A stretch of 64,000 nt of DNA from positions 1 to 64,000 of the forward strand of contig NZ_JACIFV010000021.1 of the NCBI RefSeq assembly GCF_014197535.1, given 5' to 3'. Shown here in pieces: positions 16,369 through 25,740 of the stretch. Positions within the stretch are counted from its first letter, which is position 1. Each line of letters starts with the position of its first letter. The notes under the pieces were generated by a model. The model saw nothing but the letters and a program-made list of their open reading frames with translations. It did not search any database and had not been told where the DNA came from. The position numbers were made by a program, and so were the translations under genes. Source of the DNA: Rhizobium aethiopicum (GTDB lineage: Bacteria > Pseudomonadota > Alphaproteobacteria > Rhizobiales > Rhizobiaceae).

Positions 16369-17580
16369 ATGTTTCTGTTGAACACAGCCGCCGACTATCG
16401 TCTGCCGCTTGATCCGCGCGATCAGAACACGCTCGGCATTGCCGCCGCCGAGGACGTGGAGTACTACCTCGGCTTCCGTGAAGACCATGCGATAACACCG
16501 CTCGTCGCCCTGCCGGGGTTGGCGCGCGACATCGGCGTTGCCACCATCCACGTCAAGGATGAAGGCCATCGTCTCGGTCTCGGAAGCTTCAAGGCGCTCG
16601 GCGGCGCCTATGCGGTGATCCGCCTCGTTCTCGAAGAGGCGGAGCGGCGACTTGCACGCGCAGTCGATATGGCCGAGCTGCATTCGGAAGAAGTCCGCGC
16701 CATTGCGCGCGGAATGACCGTTGCCTGCGCCACCGACGGCAATCATGGCCGCTCCGTTGCGCAAGGAGCGCAGCTCGTCGGGGCGCGGGCCGCAATCTTC
16801 GTTCATTCCGGCGTCAGCGACGAGCGGGTCGCCGCCATCGCCCGCTTCGACGCCGAGATGATCCGGGTTGCGGGAACCTATGACGACTCCGTGCGCGAGG
16901 CGGCCCGCGTGGCCGAGGCGAAGGGCTGGACTATTGTTTCCGACACATCCTGGCCGGGCTATGAATGCATCCCCGGCCTAGTGATGCAGGGTTATACCGC
17001 GCTCGTCCGGGAAGCGCTCCGGCAGATGCCGGAGCCGCCGACGCATGTGTTCATTCAATCCGGCGTCGGCGGCATTGCCGCGGCGATCGCCGGCCATTTG
17101 GCGATCGCGCTCGGGGAGCGGCGTCCCGTCTTCACCGTCGTCGATCCCGCCCGCGCGGCATGCCTCTTCGAGACGGCCCGTGCCGGACATCCCGTGACGA
17201 TCGCCCATGGCGAGCCGACCGTCATGGCGATGCTCGAATGCTACGAGCCCTCCCTCGTCGCGTGGCGAATTCTTTCCCGCACCGCCGACGCCTTCATGAC
17301 GGTGGAAGAGACGGATGCGACCGGGATCATGAACCGCCTTGCCGGTCCCGCTGCCGGTGATCCCGCCATCGTCGCCGGCGAAAGCGGCGGCGTCGGCCTC
17401 GCAGCCGCCATCAAGGCCGTAGCCGACCCGTCGATCAAGGCAGCGCTCTCGATCGACGGCCGCTCCCGCATCTTCGTCGTCAACACGGAAGGCGCGACGG
17501 ACCCCGGCAAATATGAAGAGATCACCGGGCTGCCGCCCGCCGCAGTCACCGCGAAGAACGTGGAAGGAGCCTTGACATGA
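16369..17580 (+). CDS. Diaminopropionate ammonia-lyase (PLP, fold type II)
   Basis: A 403-residue PLP enzyme that splits 2,3-diaminopropionate into pyruvate and two ammonia. The Schiff-base Lys lies in LGLGSFKALGGAYAV (about residue 75). ACATDGNHGRSVA and SGVGGIAAAIAGHL form the phosphate and cofactor loops, and GESGGVGLAA is the C-terminal conserved loop; all are diagnostic of the family (about 400 residues). ATG 16369 is chosen because homology begins there. It overlaps the next gene (ATGA). Pairing with an M20 amidohydrolase resembles the ygeX-ygeY arrangement in E. coli. Confidence 0.88.
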   Translation: MFLLNTAADYRLPLDPRDQNTLGIAAAEDVEYYLGFREDHAITPLVALPGLARDIGVATIHVKDEGHRLGLGSFKALGGAYAVIRLVLEEAERRLARAVDMAELHSEEVRAIARGMTVACATDGNHGRSVAQGAQLVGARAAIFVHSGVSDERVAAIARFDAEMIRVAGTYDDSVREAARVAEAKGWTIVSDTSWPGYECIPGLVMQGYTALVREALRQMPEPPTHVFIQSGVGGIAAAIAGHLAIALGERRPVFTVVDPARAACLFETARAGHPVTIAHGEPTVMAMLECYEPSLVAWRILSRTADAFMTVEETDATGIMNRLAGPAAGDPAIVAGESGGVGLAAAIKAVADPSIKAALSIDGRSRIFVVNTEGATDPGKYEEITGLPPAAVTAKNVEGALT

Positions 17581-18824
17581 CCGGCCCATCGATCGACGCG
17601 GCGCGTCTCCTCGGACGCATCAGAACGCTCGGCGAAATCGGCCGGGATAGCGACGGCCGGCTCGTGCGGCTGGCGGCTTCCGATACGGAAAAGCTCGGCC
17701 GCGACCAATTCGTGGCATGGATCAGGGATGCGGGGCTCGAGGTCGCCGTCGATCGCATCGGCAACATCTTCGGCATCTGGAAAGCTGGTGGCGTAGCAGA
17801 CGAAGCCCCTATTCTCATCGGCTCGCACATCGACACCGTCATCGGCGCCGGCATCTATGACGGCTGCTACGGCACGCTTTCGGGGCTCGAAGTCATCGAG
17901 ACACTGAAGGCGGAGGGCCTGACGCCATCCCGGCCGATCGCCGTCGCGGCCTTCACCAACGAGGAAGGCGTGCGCTACGCGCCCGATATGATGGGATCGC
18001 TGGTCTATGTGGGCGGCCTTGATATCGATTCAGCGCTCGCCACAATCGGCACCGATGGAACGATCCTAGGCCGCGAACTCGAGCGGATCGGTTATGCCGG
18101 AGAGCATCGACCGGGTTTCCTCAAGCCGCATGCCTATATCGAGCTGCATATCGAGCAGGGACCAGTCCTCGAACGCGAGGGCATTCCGGTCGGCGTCGTC
18201 GAAGATCTTCAAGGCATTTCCTGGCAGCGGGTGACCATCACCGGCGACGCCAACCACGCGGGGACGACACCGATCTCCATGCGCCGCGATGCGGGCCATG
18301 CCGCAGCTCGGGTCGTCACCTTCCTGCGGGAGCGAGCGAAAGCGTCCAACACGCCGACCGTCGCCACGGTCGGCTGCATGAGTTTCGAACCGAACGCGAT
18401 CAATGTGATCCCGTCGCGGGCGATCTTCACGGTCGATCTGCGCGATCCCGACGAGGATCGCCTCAGGGAAGAAGAGGCCGCGCTCGCTAATTTCCTGGAA
18501 AGCCTATCGACCGAGGAGCAGGTCGGCATATCCGCGGAAAGGCTTGCGCGCTTCGAGCCCGTGAAATTCGACCAGAGCATCGTGCGGCTCGTAGAAAAGG
18601 CTGCGCGGGAACGGGGTCTTGCCTGCCGGCGAATGACATCGGGCGCCGGCCACGATGCGCAGATGATCGCAAGGATTGCCCCGTCGGCGATGATCTTCGT
18701 CCCGAGCGCCGGCGGCATCAGCCATAATCCGAAGGAATTTACGGCCGACGAGGATCTCGTCGCAGGCGCCAACGTCCTGCTCGACGTCGTTCGTCGTCTC
18801 GCTACGGAAGGAACGCCGAAATGA
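17577..18824 (+). CDS. M20-family amidohydrolase, N-carbamoyl-L-amino-acid hydrolase / allantoate amidohydrolase type
   Basis: A 415-residue M20 metallohydrolase of the hydantoinase/carbamoylase branch. Metal-site motifs are GSHIDTV, the bridging-Glu segment FTNEEGVRY, and GAGHDAQMI; the lid domain carries ITGDANHAGTTPMSM-like residues (ISMRRDAGHAA). The branch hydrolyses ureido (N-carbamoyl) or related amide groups on amino acids. The start overlaps the ammonia-lyase stop and its own stop overlaps the next gene, so the three are translationally coupled. A substrate yielding diaminopropionate, such as a ureido or acyl derivative, is the natural inference. Confidence 0.85.
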   Translation: MTGPSIDAARLLGRIRTLGEIGRDSDGRLVRLAASDTEKLGRDQFVAWIRDAGLEVAVDRIGNIFGIWKAGGVADEAPILIGSHIDTVIGAGIYDGCYGTLSGLEVIETLKAEGLTPSRPIAVAAFTNEEGVRYAPDMMGSLVYVGGLDIDSALATIGTDGTILGRELERIGYAGEHRPGFLKPHAYIELHIEQGPVLEREGIPVGVVEDLQGISWQRVTITGDANHAGTTPISMRRDAGHAAARVVTFLRERAKASNTPTVATVGCMSFEPNAINVIPSRAIFTVDLRDPDEDRLREEEAALANFLESLSTEEQVGISAERLARFEPVKFDQSIVRLVEKAARERGLACRRMTSGAGHDAQMIARIAPSAMIFVPSAGGISHNPKEFTADEDLVAGANVLLDVVRRLATEGTPK

Positions 18825-19979
18825 GCATCGACAGGAACACGCTTCATGCCGAGATGACGGCGTGGCGACACGATCTCCACGAACATCCCGAATTCGGCTT
18901 CGAGGAACGGCGGACATCCTCCTTCGTGGCGGCCAAGCTGCGGGAATTCGGCTTCGACGAGATCGCCGAAGGCGTCGGCGGCACCGGTGTCGTGGGAACA
19001 CTGAAGCGCGGCAGCGGCAACCGCGCCATTGCTCTGCGCGCCGACATGGACGCGCTGAGGATCAACGAACAGTCGGACCTGCCGCACCGCTCGAAAAACC
19101 CCGGCGTCATGCATGCCTGCGGCCACGACGGCCACACCACGATGCTGCTCGGCGCGGCAAAAATACTGGCTGAGGAAGGCGCTTCGATGGCGCCGTGCGC
19201 TTCATCTTCCAGCCGGCCGAAGAATGGGGCAAAGGGGCGCTCGCGATGATGGCCGACGGGCTCTTCGAACGGTTCCCCTTCGACGAGATCTACGGAATCC
19301 ATAACATGCCGGGGCTCGGCGTCGGCAATTTCCGCACGCGCCCGGAAGCGATCATGTCGGCTGAGGACAATTTCGAGATCACCTTGACCGGCATCGGCGG
19401 CCATGCCGCGCGGCCGCACTGGGGCAATGAGGTGCTCGTCGCCGCCTGCGCGCTGGTCACCAACCTGCAGACCATTGTCTCCAGGCGGCTCGATCCGGCC
19501 GATATCGGCGTCGTCTCGGTCACCGAACTGATCACCGACGGCACGCGCAATGCGCTTCCCGGCCTCGCCCGCATTCTCGGCGATGCCCGCAGCTTCAGCT
19601 CCGAGATCAGCGAGACGATCGAAAAGCAGATGCGGGTGATCGCCGAAGGCACGGCCGCGACCTATAACGTCAAGGCCGATGTCGTCTATACTAGGGAATT
19701 CGTCCTCTGCTGAACGACCCTGCCTTGACGGAGGAAGCGCTTGCCGTCGCGCGCGATCTCTACGGCGAGCCGAATGTCGCCATCGAAAGCAAGCTGATGA
19801 CGGGATCGGAAGATTTCGCGCAGTTCCTGTCAAAGGTGGCGGGCTGCTTCGTCTTCCTGGGTAATGGCGAACACTCGCCGCCGCTCCATAACCCGACCTA
19901 TGACTTCAACGACGATGGCCTCCTGCACGGCGCAGAATTCTATGCGGGAATTGCACGCCGGCGGCTCCGGCCAAGCTGA
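18821..19979 (+). pseudogene. M20D amidohydrolase (hippurate hydrolase/aminoacylase type) with two frameshifts
   Basis: The region encodes a near-complete M20D amidohydrolase in three frames. Segment 1 (from ATG 18821) carries WRHDLHEHPEFGFEE, ALRADMDAL and HACGHDGHTTMLLGAAKIL. The frame changes near 19180-19195 to FDGAVRFIFQPAEEWGKGA and continues to about 19700. It shifts again at 19695-19705 from TREFV to LLNDPALTEEA and runs to 19979 with GSEDFA and GNGEHSPPLHNPTYDF. Each break is explained by loss of one base, and everything between is conserved, so the gene was inactivated recently or the sequence contains errors. It is coupled to the upstream amidohydrolase. Confidence 0.85.
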
Positions 19980-19982
19980 ATC

Positions 19983-20011
19983 CTAGAGCGGGAACCGCGT
20001 CGGGGCTCTAG
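19983..20011. terminator. CTAGAGC palindrome between convergent genes
   Basis: CTAGAGC and GCTCTAG form a perfect 7-bp stem with a 15-nt spacer. It separates the M20 pseudogene from the convergent AraC gene, whose TAG stop lies inside the right arm. A related palindrome lies at 36273-36315. Such CTAGAGC elements behind genes look like a dispersed rhizobial palindrome family used as terminators. Confidence 0.6.
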
Positions 20012-21027
20012 CGCTTCACGGTCTGTGAGGGCAGCTGACCGAAGCGCTTCTTGTATTCGGCGGCAAAGCGTCCGAGATGGGTGAAGCCCCATCTCAGCGC
20101 GATATCACCGATGGGCTGCGTTCCGTCTAATTGCAGCAGCTCGCGATGGGCGGCAACCATCCGGATTTCATGCAGGTAGGCGATCGGAGTGGTGTTCCTG
20201 AACTGCCGGAAACCCTGCTGCAAAGTCCGAACGCTTACCTTGGCCGCCATGGCGATCTCGCTGAGCGAGATTGGTTCGGCGATGTGCTCCTGCATGAAAT
20301 CCATGGCCCATTTCACATGGCGGGGGGCCGGGAGCGGAGCGGCACGCGCCAGCTCCTCTGAATAGTGATGCGGACATGTCTCCAGAAGCAGGTACACCGC
20401 CGCGTCGCAGAGCGATCTGACGGCCAGAGGTGAGCGTTGTAGCAAGCCGTTGCCGCTGAGGCCGCTGTGGAGGTTTGAGACGAGTTGTTGCAGGAGGAAT
20501 CCCGGACCGACCGTCAGATCAATGTCGGTATGGAAGCCGACATCGCCGCTGATCGTCCGCTCGCACATATGGGAGAGCTGCGCGGCGATCTTGGCACGGT
20601 CGATGAAAAGACAGAAATGACTGCGGGGGCCAACAATACCCGTTCCACTGACGCTGCCCTGTTCCAGGATCACGCCGCGACCGGGCACCGAATATGTCGG
20701 CTCTTGCTTGCCGCCGAACCACATCATCCCCTGCTTTGGCAGAAACATAGCCAGTTTATCGGCGACCCCTTCCCGCTTGCAGAAAATCCTGCCTTCATAA
20801 GAGCAATCGGCAACGCTGACATCTTCCATCGAGATGAAATTGCAGCGGTATGCAATCGGCATCGTGCCTTCGGTCGAAACCCTTATGGTGGATCTCGGCG
20901 TCGACAGTGCTTCCGCGAGTTGATCCGCGTCGGTTCCGTTCTGCACCGTTGCCCGAAACGACATATTCGCCACGGCCGATGATTGGACCACGCTGCCTGG
21001 GGCATGCCGATCGGGGCTAACGGACAT
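20008..21027 (-). CDS. AraC-family transcriptional regulator
   Basis: A 339-residue regulator. The C-terminal AraC DNA-binding domain spans about residues 235-335 (ISLSEIAMAAKVSVRTLQQG for the first HTH, WGFTHLGRFAAEYKKRFGQ for the second). The N-terminal 200 residues resemble the ligand domain of the AraC subfamily with a degenerate cupin. AGGAGGT precedes ATG 21027. It lies upstream of the dadA-alr gene pair in the same direction as them but downstream of their stops, so it may be read from its own promoter at 21028-21106. Its targets are not evident. Confidence 0.85.
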   Translation of the reverse strand: MSVSPDRHAPGSVVQSSAVANMSFRATVQNGTDADQLAEALSTPRSTIRVSTEGTMPIAYRCNFISMEDVSVADCSYEGRIFCKREGVADKLAMFLPKQGMMWFGGKQEPTYSVPGRGVILEQGSVSGTGIVGPRSHFCLFIDRAKIAAQLSHMCERTISGDVGFHTDIDLTVGPGFLLQQLVSNLHSGLSGNGLLQRSPLAVRSLCDAAVYLLLETCPHHYSEELARAAPLPAPRHVKWAMDFMQEHIAEPISLSEIAMAAKVSVRTLQQGFRQFRNTTPIAYLHEIRMVAAHRELLQLDGTQPIGDIALRWGFTHLGRFAAEYKKRFGQLPSQTVKR

Positions 21028-21106
21028 TCGTGACCTCCTACAGTGATGCCCGCGAATAAAAAGCGATTTGTACCATATCGTTTATCCGCCTGTCGTCCAT
21101 TTCGCG

Positions 21107-22375
21107 TCAGCCGTATCGGCTAACGGCAAGATCCCTGGCGTCGATATCGGGCGTACGGCCGCCGACGAGGTCGCCGATCAGCCGGGCCGAACCGGTGCTC
21201 ATGGTCCAGCCGAGCGTGCCGTGACCGGTATTGAGAAAGAGGCCCTTGATCTTCGTCGGACCGATGACCGGCGTGCCATCGGGCGTCATCGGGCGCAGGC
21301 CGGACCAGAAGGAAGCCTTGGAAACATCGCCGCCGGGGAAGAGATCGGTGACGGAATGTTCGAGCGTGCTGCGGCGCGCCAGGCCGAGATCGTTGGTATA
21401 GCCAGAAATTTCGGCCATGCCGCCGACGCGGATCCGGTTGCCGAGCCGGGTGATCGCAACCTTGAAAGTCTCGTCCATGACGGTCGATTCCGGCGCGCGT
21501 GACGCATCGGTAATCGGGATGGTGAGCGAATAGCCCTTGACCGGATAGACCGGCAGGCGGATGCCGAGCGGCTTCAGCAGCAGCGGCGAGTAGCTGCCGA
21601 GCGCGACCACCACAGCCTCCGCGCTCATCCGTTCGTGGTCGCGATCGGGATCGCGAGCGGTGACGACCCCGCGCACAAGGCCGGCCTCGACATCGAGCCC
21701 CTTGATCGTCGTGCCGTAGGCGAAGCGGACGCCGAGAGCCTCGGCTTTGGCGGCCAGCGCATTGGTGAACTTGAAGCAGTCGCCGGTTTCGTCCTTCGGC
21801 GTCAGCAGGCCGCCGACGATCTTCTCGCGCACATGCTTCAGCGCCGGCTCGACGCGGATGCAGCCATCCCGGTCCAGCACCTCATAGGGAATGCCGTCGG
21901 CGGCGAGCGCCTTGACGTCCTTGGCCGAAGCATCAAGCTGCTGCTGCGTGCGGAACAGCTGCAGAGTTCCCTGCATGCGTTCGTCATAGGCGATGCCGGT
22001 TTCGGCGCGAAGCTCGGCGAGCGCGATGCGGCTGTAATCGGCAAGGCGCAGCATGCGGCTTTTGTTGATCGCGTAGCGCTCGGAGGTGCAGTTCGACAGC
22101 ATCCTCGCCATCCAGGAGAGCATGGCCATGTCCAATTTCGGGCGCAGGATGAGCGGCGCGTGTTTCATGAACAGCCATTTCATGGCTTTCATCGGAATGC
22201 CGGGTGCCGCCCATGGCGAGCAATAGCCGAAGGAGACTTCGCCGGCATTGGCAAAGCTCGTCTCCAGCGCCGGCCCCGATTGCCGCTCGACGACGGTAAC
22301 CTCATGGCCCGCCTTGGCCAGCTGATAAGCGGAAGTGACACCGACGATGCCGGCACCCAGAACGATGACTTTCAT
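21107..22375 (-). CDS. dadA: D-amino-acid dehydrogenase, small subunit type (DadA)
   Basis: A 422-residue flavoprotein that oxidises D-alanine and other D-amino acids to keto acids at the inner membrane face. The N-terminal FAD motif (VLGAGIVGVTSAYQLAKAGHEVTVVER) and the DadA-typical segments GEVSFGYCSPWAAPGIPMKA and NTGHGTLGWTMS are present. Length and motifs fit DadA better than the hydroxyproline-type paralogue at 6769. An alanine racemase gene lies 30 bp upstream in the same orientation: together they convert L-alanine to D-alanine and then pyruvate. An Lrp-type gene is divergent, the usual dad arrangement in alphaproteobacteria. Confidence 0.9.
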   Translation of the reverse strand: MKVIVLGAGIVGVTSAYQLAKAGHEVTVVERQSGPALETSFANAGEVSFGYCSPWAAPGIPMKAMKWLFMKHAPLILRPKLDMAMLSWMARMLSNCTSERYAINKSRMLRLADYSRIALAELRAETGIAYDERMQGTLQLFRTQQQLDASAKDVKALAADGIPYEVLDRDGCIRVEPALKHVREKIVGGLLTPKDETGDCFKFTNALAAKAEALGVRFAYGTTIKGLDVEAGLVRGVVTARDPDRDHERMSAEAVVVALGSYSPLLLKPLGIRLPVYPVKGYSLTIPITDASRAPESTVMDETFKVAITRLGNRIRVGGMAEISGYTNDLGLARRSTLEHSVTDLFPGGDVSKASFWSGLRPMTPDGTPVIGPTKIKGLFLNTGHGTLGWTMSTGSARLIGDLVGGRTPDIDARDLAVSRYG

Positions 22376-22405
22376 GATGTCCCCAAGAATGAAGCCAGCC
22401 GGCTC

Positions 22406-23539
22406 TCAGCGATATTGCCTGTGATACCGATCGCCGAGACCGGTCAGGATTTCATAAGATATGGTGTCGGCATCGCGCGCAATATCCTCAAGCGTCTGAT
22501 GCGGACCGAGCACTTCGACGAGACTGCCGAGCGTCAGCGCGCCTTCGGGCAGCGCCGACATATCGACCGTGATGCTGTCCATTGAAACGCGGCCGACGAT
22601 CGGCAGGCGCGTGCCCCTGTAATAGACGGCGCCGCGGTCGCTGAGGCAGCGCGGCAGACCGTCGGCATAGCCGGCGGCAATGGTGGCGAGACGCATTTCC
22701 CGTTGCGCGATATGCGCGCCGCCGTAACCAACCTTCGTGCCCTGTGATACGGTCCGCGTCTGTACGACGGCGACATCGAGGCTGACGACCTGCTCCATTG
22801 GGTTCGTCGTGCCGGCGCACGGAGCGCCGCCATAAAGCGCGATGCCCGGCCGGGCGAGCACGCCGTGATAGGCCTCGCCGAGGAAGACGCCGCCGGAATT
22901 GGCGAAGGAAACGTCGAGCCCTGGAAATTCGTCGGCGATGCAGGACATTTCTGCCAGCTGGTCGCTATTCTGCTCGCCATCGGTCTCATCGGCCGAAGCC
23001 AAATGGCTCATGATGAACAGGACTTCGATATTGGTGCCATTGCGAAAGGATGTTGCCAGATCCGCCCTTTCCTCCGGGGGAAAGCCCAGCCGCGACATGC
23101 CGGTGTCGAATTGCAGGACAGCCGGCAGGCAGCGCTTCAGCGCGCGCGCCGCCGCCGACCATTGCTGCCATTGGGCGAGCGAATTGAGAACCGGAACAAT
23201 ATTCATTTCGGCGCAGGCAATTTCATTGCCCGGCTGTAGGCCGTTCAGCACGAAAATCTGGGCGTCCTGCGCAAGCACCGGCCGGAGCCTCGCCGCCTCG
23301 ACGAATTGAGCAACGAAGAAATGCCGGCAACCTTGGCCGTAGAGCGCTTTTGCCACCTGTTCCGCGCCGAGGCCATAGGCATCTGCTTTGACGACAGCGC
23401 CCGCGCGAACCGGGGCCAGCATCGACACGAGCTTGAGATAATTGCGGCCGAGTGCAGCAAGATCGATTCCGAGATAGCCTGTGGCTCCCTGCGTGATCGC
23501 GGCAGTACGTGCATAGGAAACCAAAATATCGCTGTCCAT
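22406..23539 (-). CDS. dadX: Alanine racemase (catabolic DadX type)
   Basis: A 377-residue fold-type III PLP racemase. The cofactor Lys is in AVVKADAYGLGAEQVA near residue 50 and the catalytic Tyr in VGYGGAHIA. FDTGMSRLGF and GRVSMDSITVDMS are further family blocks. ATG 23539 is favoured over a GTG two codons earlier by AGAGGG spacing. It precedes dadA with a 30-bp gap and should be cotranscribed with it. The context marks it as the catabolic enzyme; the cell-wall alanine racemase is presumably encoded elsewhere. Confidence 0.9.
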   Translation of the reverse strand: MDSDILVSYARTAAITQGATGYLGIDLAALGRNYLKLVSMLAPVRAGAVVKADAYGLGAEQVAKALYGQGCRHFFVAQFVEAARLRPVLAQDAQIFVLNGLQPGNEIACAEMNIVPVLNSLAQWQQWSAAARALKRCLPAVLQFDTGMSRLGFPPEERADLATSFRNGTNIEVLFIMSHLASADETDGEQNSDQLAEMSCIADEFPGLDVSFANSGGVFLGEAYHGVLARPGIALYGGAPCAGTTNPMEQVVSLDVAVVQTRTVSQGTKVGYGGAHIAQREMRLATIAAGYADGLPRCLSDRGAVYYRGTRLPIVGRVSMDSITVDMSALPEGALTLGSLVEVLGPHQTLEDIARDADTISYEILTGLGDRYHRQYR

Positions 23540-23663
23540 GTTCACCCTCTTATGTCACTGCAGTGTATGAAAGAATAAGCGATATTACCGGTTATTTTGT
23601 CGTCGATTATTGCAGGATTTGCATATTATGCGCATGATCCGCGAAAGTTCGGAACAATCTATC

Positions 23664-24128
23664 ATGCCCGCTCTTGACACGACAGATCGCAACATCCTGA
23701 GGCTGCTGCGCCTCGACGCCCGCATGAGCAATGCCAAGCTGGCCGCCGAGGTCGGCCTCTCGCCATCGGCCTGCCTCAGACGCATCAAAATCATGGAAAA
23801 GACGGGCGTGATCCGCGGCTATACCGCGCTTCTCGATACGAGCAATGCGGATGCGATGATTGCCGTCATCATCAATATCACTCTCGAACGGCAGACGGAG
23901 GACTATCTCGACCGTTTCGAGGCGGCCGTCCGCCGCCATCCGGAAATCCGCGAATGTTTCCTGATGACGGGTGGTTCCGACTATCTGCTGCGCGTGGAAG
24001 TCGCCAATGCCGGCGAGTTCGAACGGATCCACAAGGAAATATTGTCGGCCTTGCCAGGCGTCCTCAGGATTAACTCCAGCTTCTCGATCCGAAACGTTCT
24101 GGCGACGCGCAGCAGGGGCAAACGCTGA
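23664..24128 (+). CDS. Lrp/AsnC-family regulator of the dad operon
   Basis: A 154-residue Lrp-type protein starting with LDTTDRNILRLLRLDARMSN, the HTH LAAEVGLSPSACLRRIKIME and a RAM domain (IRECFLMTGGSDYLLRVEV). The ATG at 23664 gives the usual family length. ATGs at 23628 or 23610 would add residues with no homology. It is divergent from dadX-dadA, as in alphaproteobacterial dad loci where an Lrp-like DadR activates alanine catabolism, so that role is likely. Confidence 0.83.
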   Translation: MPALDTTDRNILRLLRLDARMSNAKLAAEVGLSPSACLRRIKIMEKTGVIRGYTALLDTSNADAMIAVIINITLERQTEDYLDRFEAAVRRHPEIRECFLMTGGSDYLLRVEVANAGEFERIHKEILSALPGVLRINSSFSIRNVLATRSRGKR

Positions 24129-24145
24129 GCAGGAACCGGGCAGAC

Positions 24146-24871
24146 TTATATCAGTTCGAGCGCCGTCGCCTTGGCGACCGCTTCGCTCGTCGTCGCGACG
24201 GTCAGTTTCCGGCGCGCCGAGGCGAGATAGAGCTGCACCGCGCTGACCGAAATGGACAATCGGGCGCCGATCTGCTTTGCCAGAAGGCCATTGGCCGTCA
24301 TCTCAAGGCATTGCACCTCGCGGCGCGACAGTTGTGCAAAATCCGCAACCGCGCGCATGCCCGACAAGACCATTGCCCGGTCGTGAAGATGATGGGCGAG
24401 AAACTGGAGGTCGCGCATGCTGTCCACGCGGAACTGCCGCCAGTAGGCATCGGGATGATTGGAGGTGACCGTAAACAGCGATCGCTCGCCCTGAGGTCCC
24501 CGCACCGGCAGGGTCACGCCCTGCCGGCCGACGCCGAAGGCCATCGCCTCCTTGAAGAAGCCGTGCGCCCGGCCTGTATCCCATTTCGACGCCGACCACT
24601 CCACCGGCAGGAAGCCGCGCCGGCCGAGACGCACGACGGGATCGATGCTGAAGTAGTCCCGCTCAAGATATTGTTTCACCCATTCGGGCGGATAGGTCAG
24701 CATCAGCAATGGATTGCCCGCCGCCGCCCCTGCGAAACGGGTCACATGCAGAACCATGTGCGAGATCGCATAGATATGGCGGACTTCGTCCAGCGCTGTT
24801 TCCAGATCCTGCAGTGTCGGCGATGCGGAGATCCGCTCCAGACAGTAGAAAAAACGAGAACTGCTCAGCAT
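24146..24871 (-). CDS. LuxR-family quorum-sensing regulator
   Basis: A 241-residue regulator. The N-terminal autoinducer-binding domain (about residues 18-165) keeps the characteristic aromatic/acidic pocket residues (YFSIDPVVRLGRRGFLPVEW). The C-terminal LuxR HTH is about 175-240 (LSRREVQCLEMTANGLLAKQ). It lies directly downstream of and in the same direction as the luxI gene, a cognate synthase/receptor arrangement. It most likely binds the acyl-homoserine lactone made by that synthase and acts at the dyad at 25717-25740. The pair may correspond to a RaiI/RaiR-type system, but I cannot confirm that name. Confidence 0.87.
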   Translation of the reverse strand: MLSSSRFFYCLERISASPTLQDLETALDEVRHIYAISHMVLHVTRFAGAAAGNPLLMLTYPPEWVKQYLERDYFSIDPVVRLGRRGFLPVEWSASKWDTGRAHGFFKEAMAFGVGRQGVTLPVRGPQGERSLFTVTSNHPDAYWRQFRVDSMRDLQFLAHHLHDRAMVLSGMRAVADFAQLSRREVQCLEMTANGLLAKQIGARLSISVSAVQLYLASARRKLTVATTSEAVAKATALELI

Positions 24872-25026
24872 GAGTGGACTCGTGGTTGTGAAATTTCCTA
24901 ACTGCTCGCATTAGTAACATCTCGCGAATGCCGAGAACAGCATATTTTTCAACAGCCGTGGCGCGACATGAAGAACAGGTTAAAAACTGACGATCCCACT
25001 ACAAAGCGGCGGGACAGCGACTCCGA

Positions 25027-25665
25027 TTACCGCATGCCGGCATCGACAAGGGCTCCGGCAGGATTGGGAGAGGCTTGCTCCTGAAGTTGGGACAGATTGG
25101 CCCTAAGTGTCCGACAATTCTCCGCCGTCACATCCCATAGGCCAACATACAGCTTGCCGATCTCCGGCCGGGATCGGGCAAGCGCCGTCGGTCTCCAACC
25201 GATCCTGCGGTACACAGCAATCATCGCGACGTCATAGACGCCGACAATGCTCTCGATCCCGGTCTCGAGCGCAAGATCGCAAAGCCCTGAGAGCAGCTCC
25301 GTGGCGACTGCGCGCGATTGCTCCATTTGCCCGGCATGCGGATGAAGGCAAAAGCGGGTACATTCCCAGGTCGTCGGGCTATCGACGTCGATGGGCTGGT
25401 CGAAGAAATGCCGGAACTCGCTTTTGAGCATCGTCGCTCCGGTGGTCGGCAGCAGGCGCAGCGAACCTGTCAGCGTGCCGGAAGGTTGGTGCGTGACGAG
25501 ATAGACGGGATCCTCAGCCTCGTCGTATCGGTCCCTTTCCCACCCATCCCTAACATCGACCTGCCATCCCAGCCGATCGCGAAAGACGGCGGCGCGAGCC
25601 CGAAACATTTCATCGAAAGCACGTCGATCGGTATCGAGCATGTCTTTGGTGAGTATCCGCAACAT
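25027..25665 (-). CDS. Acyl-homoserine-lactone synthase (LuxI family)
   Basis: A 212-residue autoinducer synthase. Conserved family residues are visible: Arg and Phe of MFRARAAVFRDRLGW, the acidic ERDRYDEAEDPVYL, the S-adenosylmethionine-site RLLPT, and WECTRFCLHP. These are the invariant positions of LuxI enzymes, so it should be active. It has GGAGGG upstream of ATG 25665. It does not match my recollection of CinI or TraI N-termini and looks closer to RaiI/SinI-type synthases. The acyl chain cannot be deduced. Confidence 0.9.
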   Translation of the reverse strand: MLRILTKDMLDTDRRAFDEMFRARAAVFRDRLGWQVDVRDGWERDRYDEAEDPVYLVTHQPSGTLTGSLRLLPTTGATMLKSEFRHFFDQPIDVDSPTTWECTRFCLHPHAGQMEQSRAVATELLSGLCDLALETGIESIVGVYDVAMIAVYRRIGWRPTALARSRPEIGKLYVGLWDVTAENCRTLRANLSQLQEQASPNPAGALVDAGMR

Positions 25666-25716
25666 ATCGGTCCCTCCTGATGTGCTGACGTTTCACAACA
25701 GGAGGCCGAGCGGGAT

Positions 25717-25740
25717 CAATCTGGATATTTCACCAGGTTG
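25717..25740. promoter_or_regulatory. Candidate lux box in the luxI/XRE divergent promoter region
   Basis: CAATCTGG-N8-CCAGGTTG is an interrupted dyad with 7 of 8 matching positions. It is 51-75 bp upstream of the luxI start and about 108 bp upstream of the divergent XRE gene. Size (about 20-24 bp) and location fit a LuxR-type binding site giving autoinduction, perhaps acting on both genes. Confidence 0.55.
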
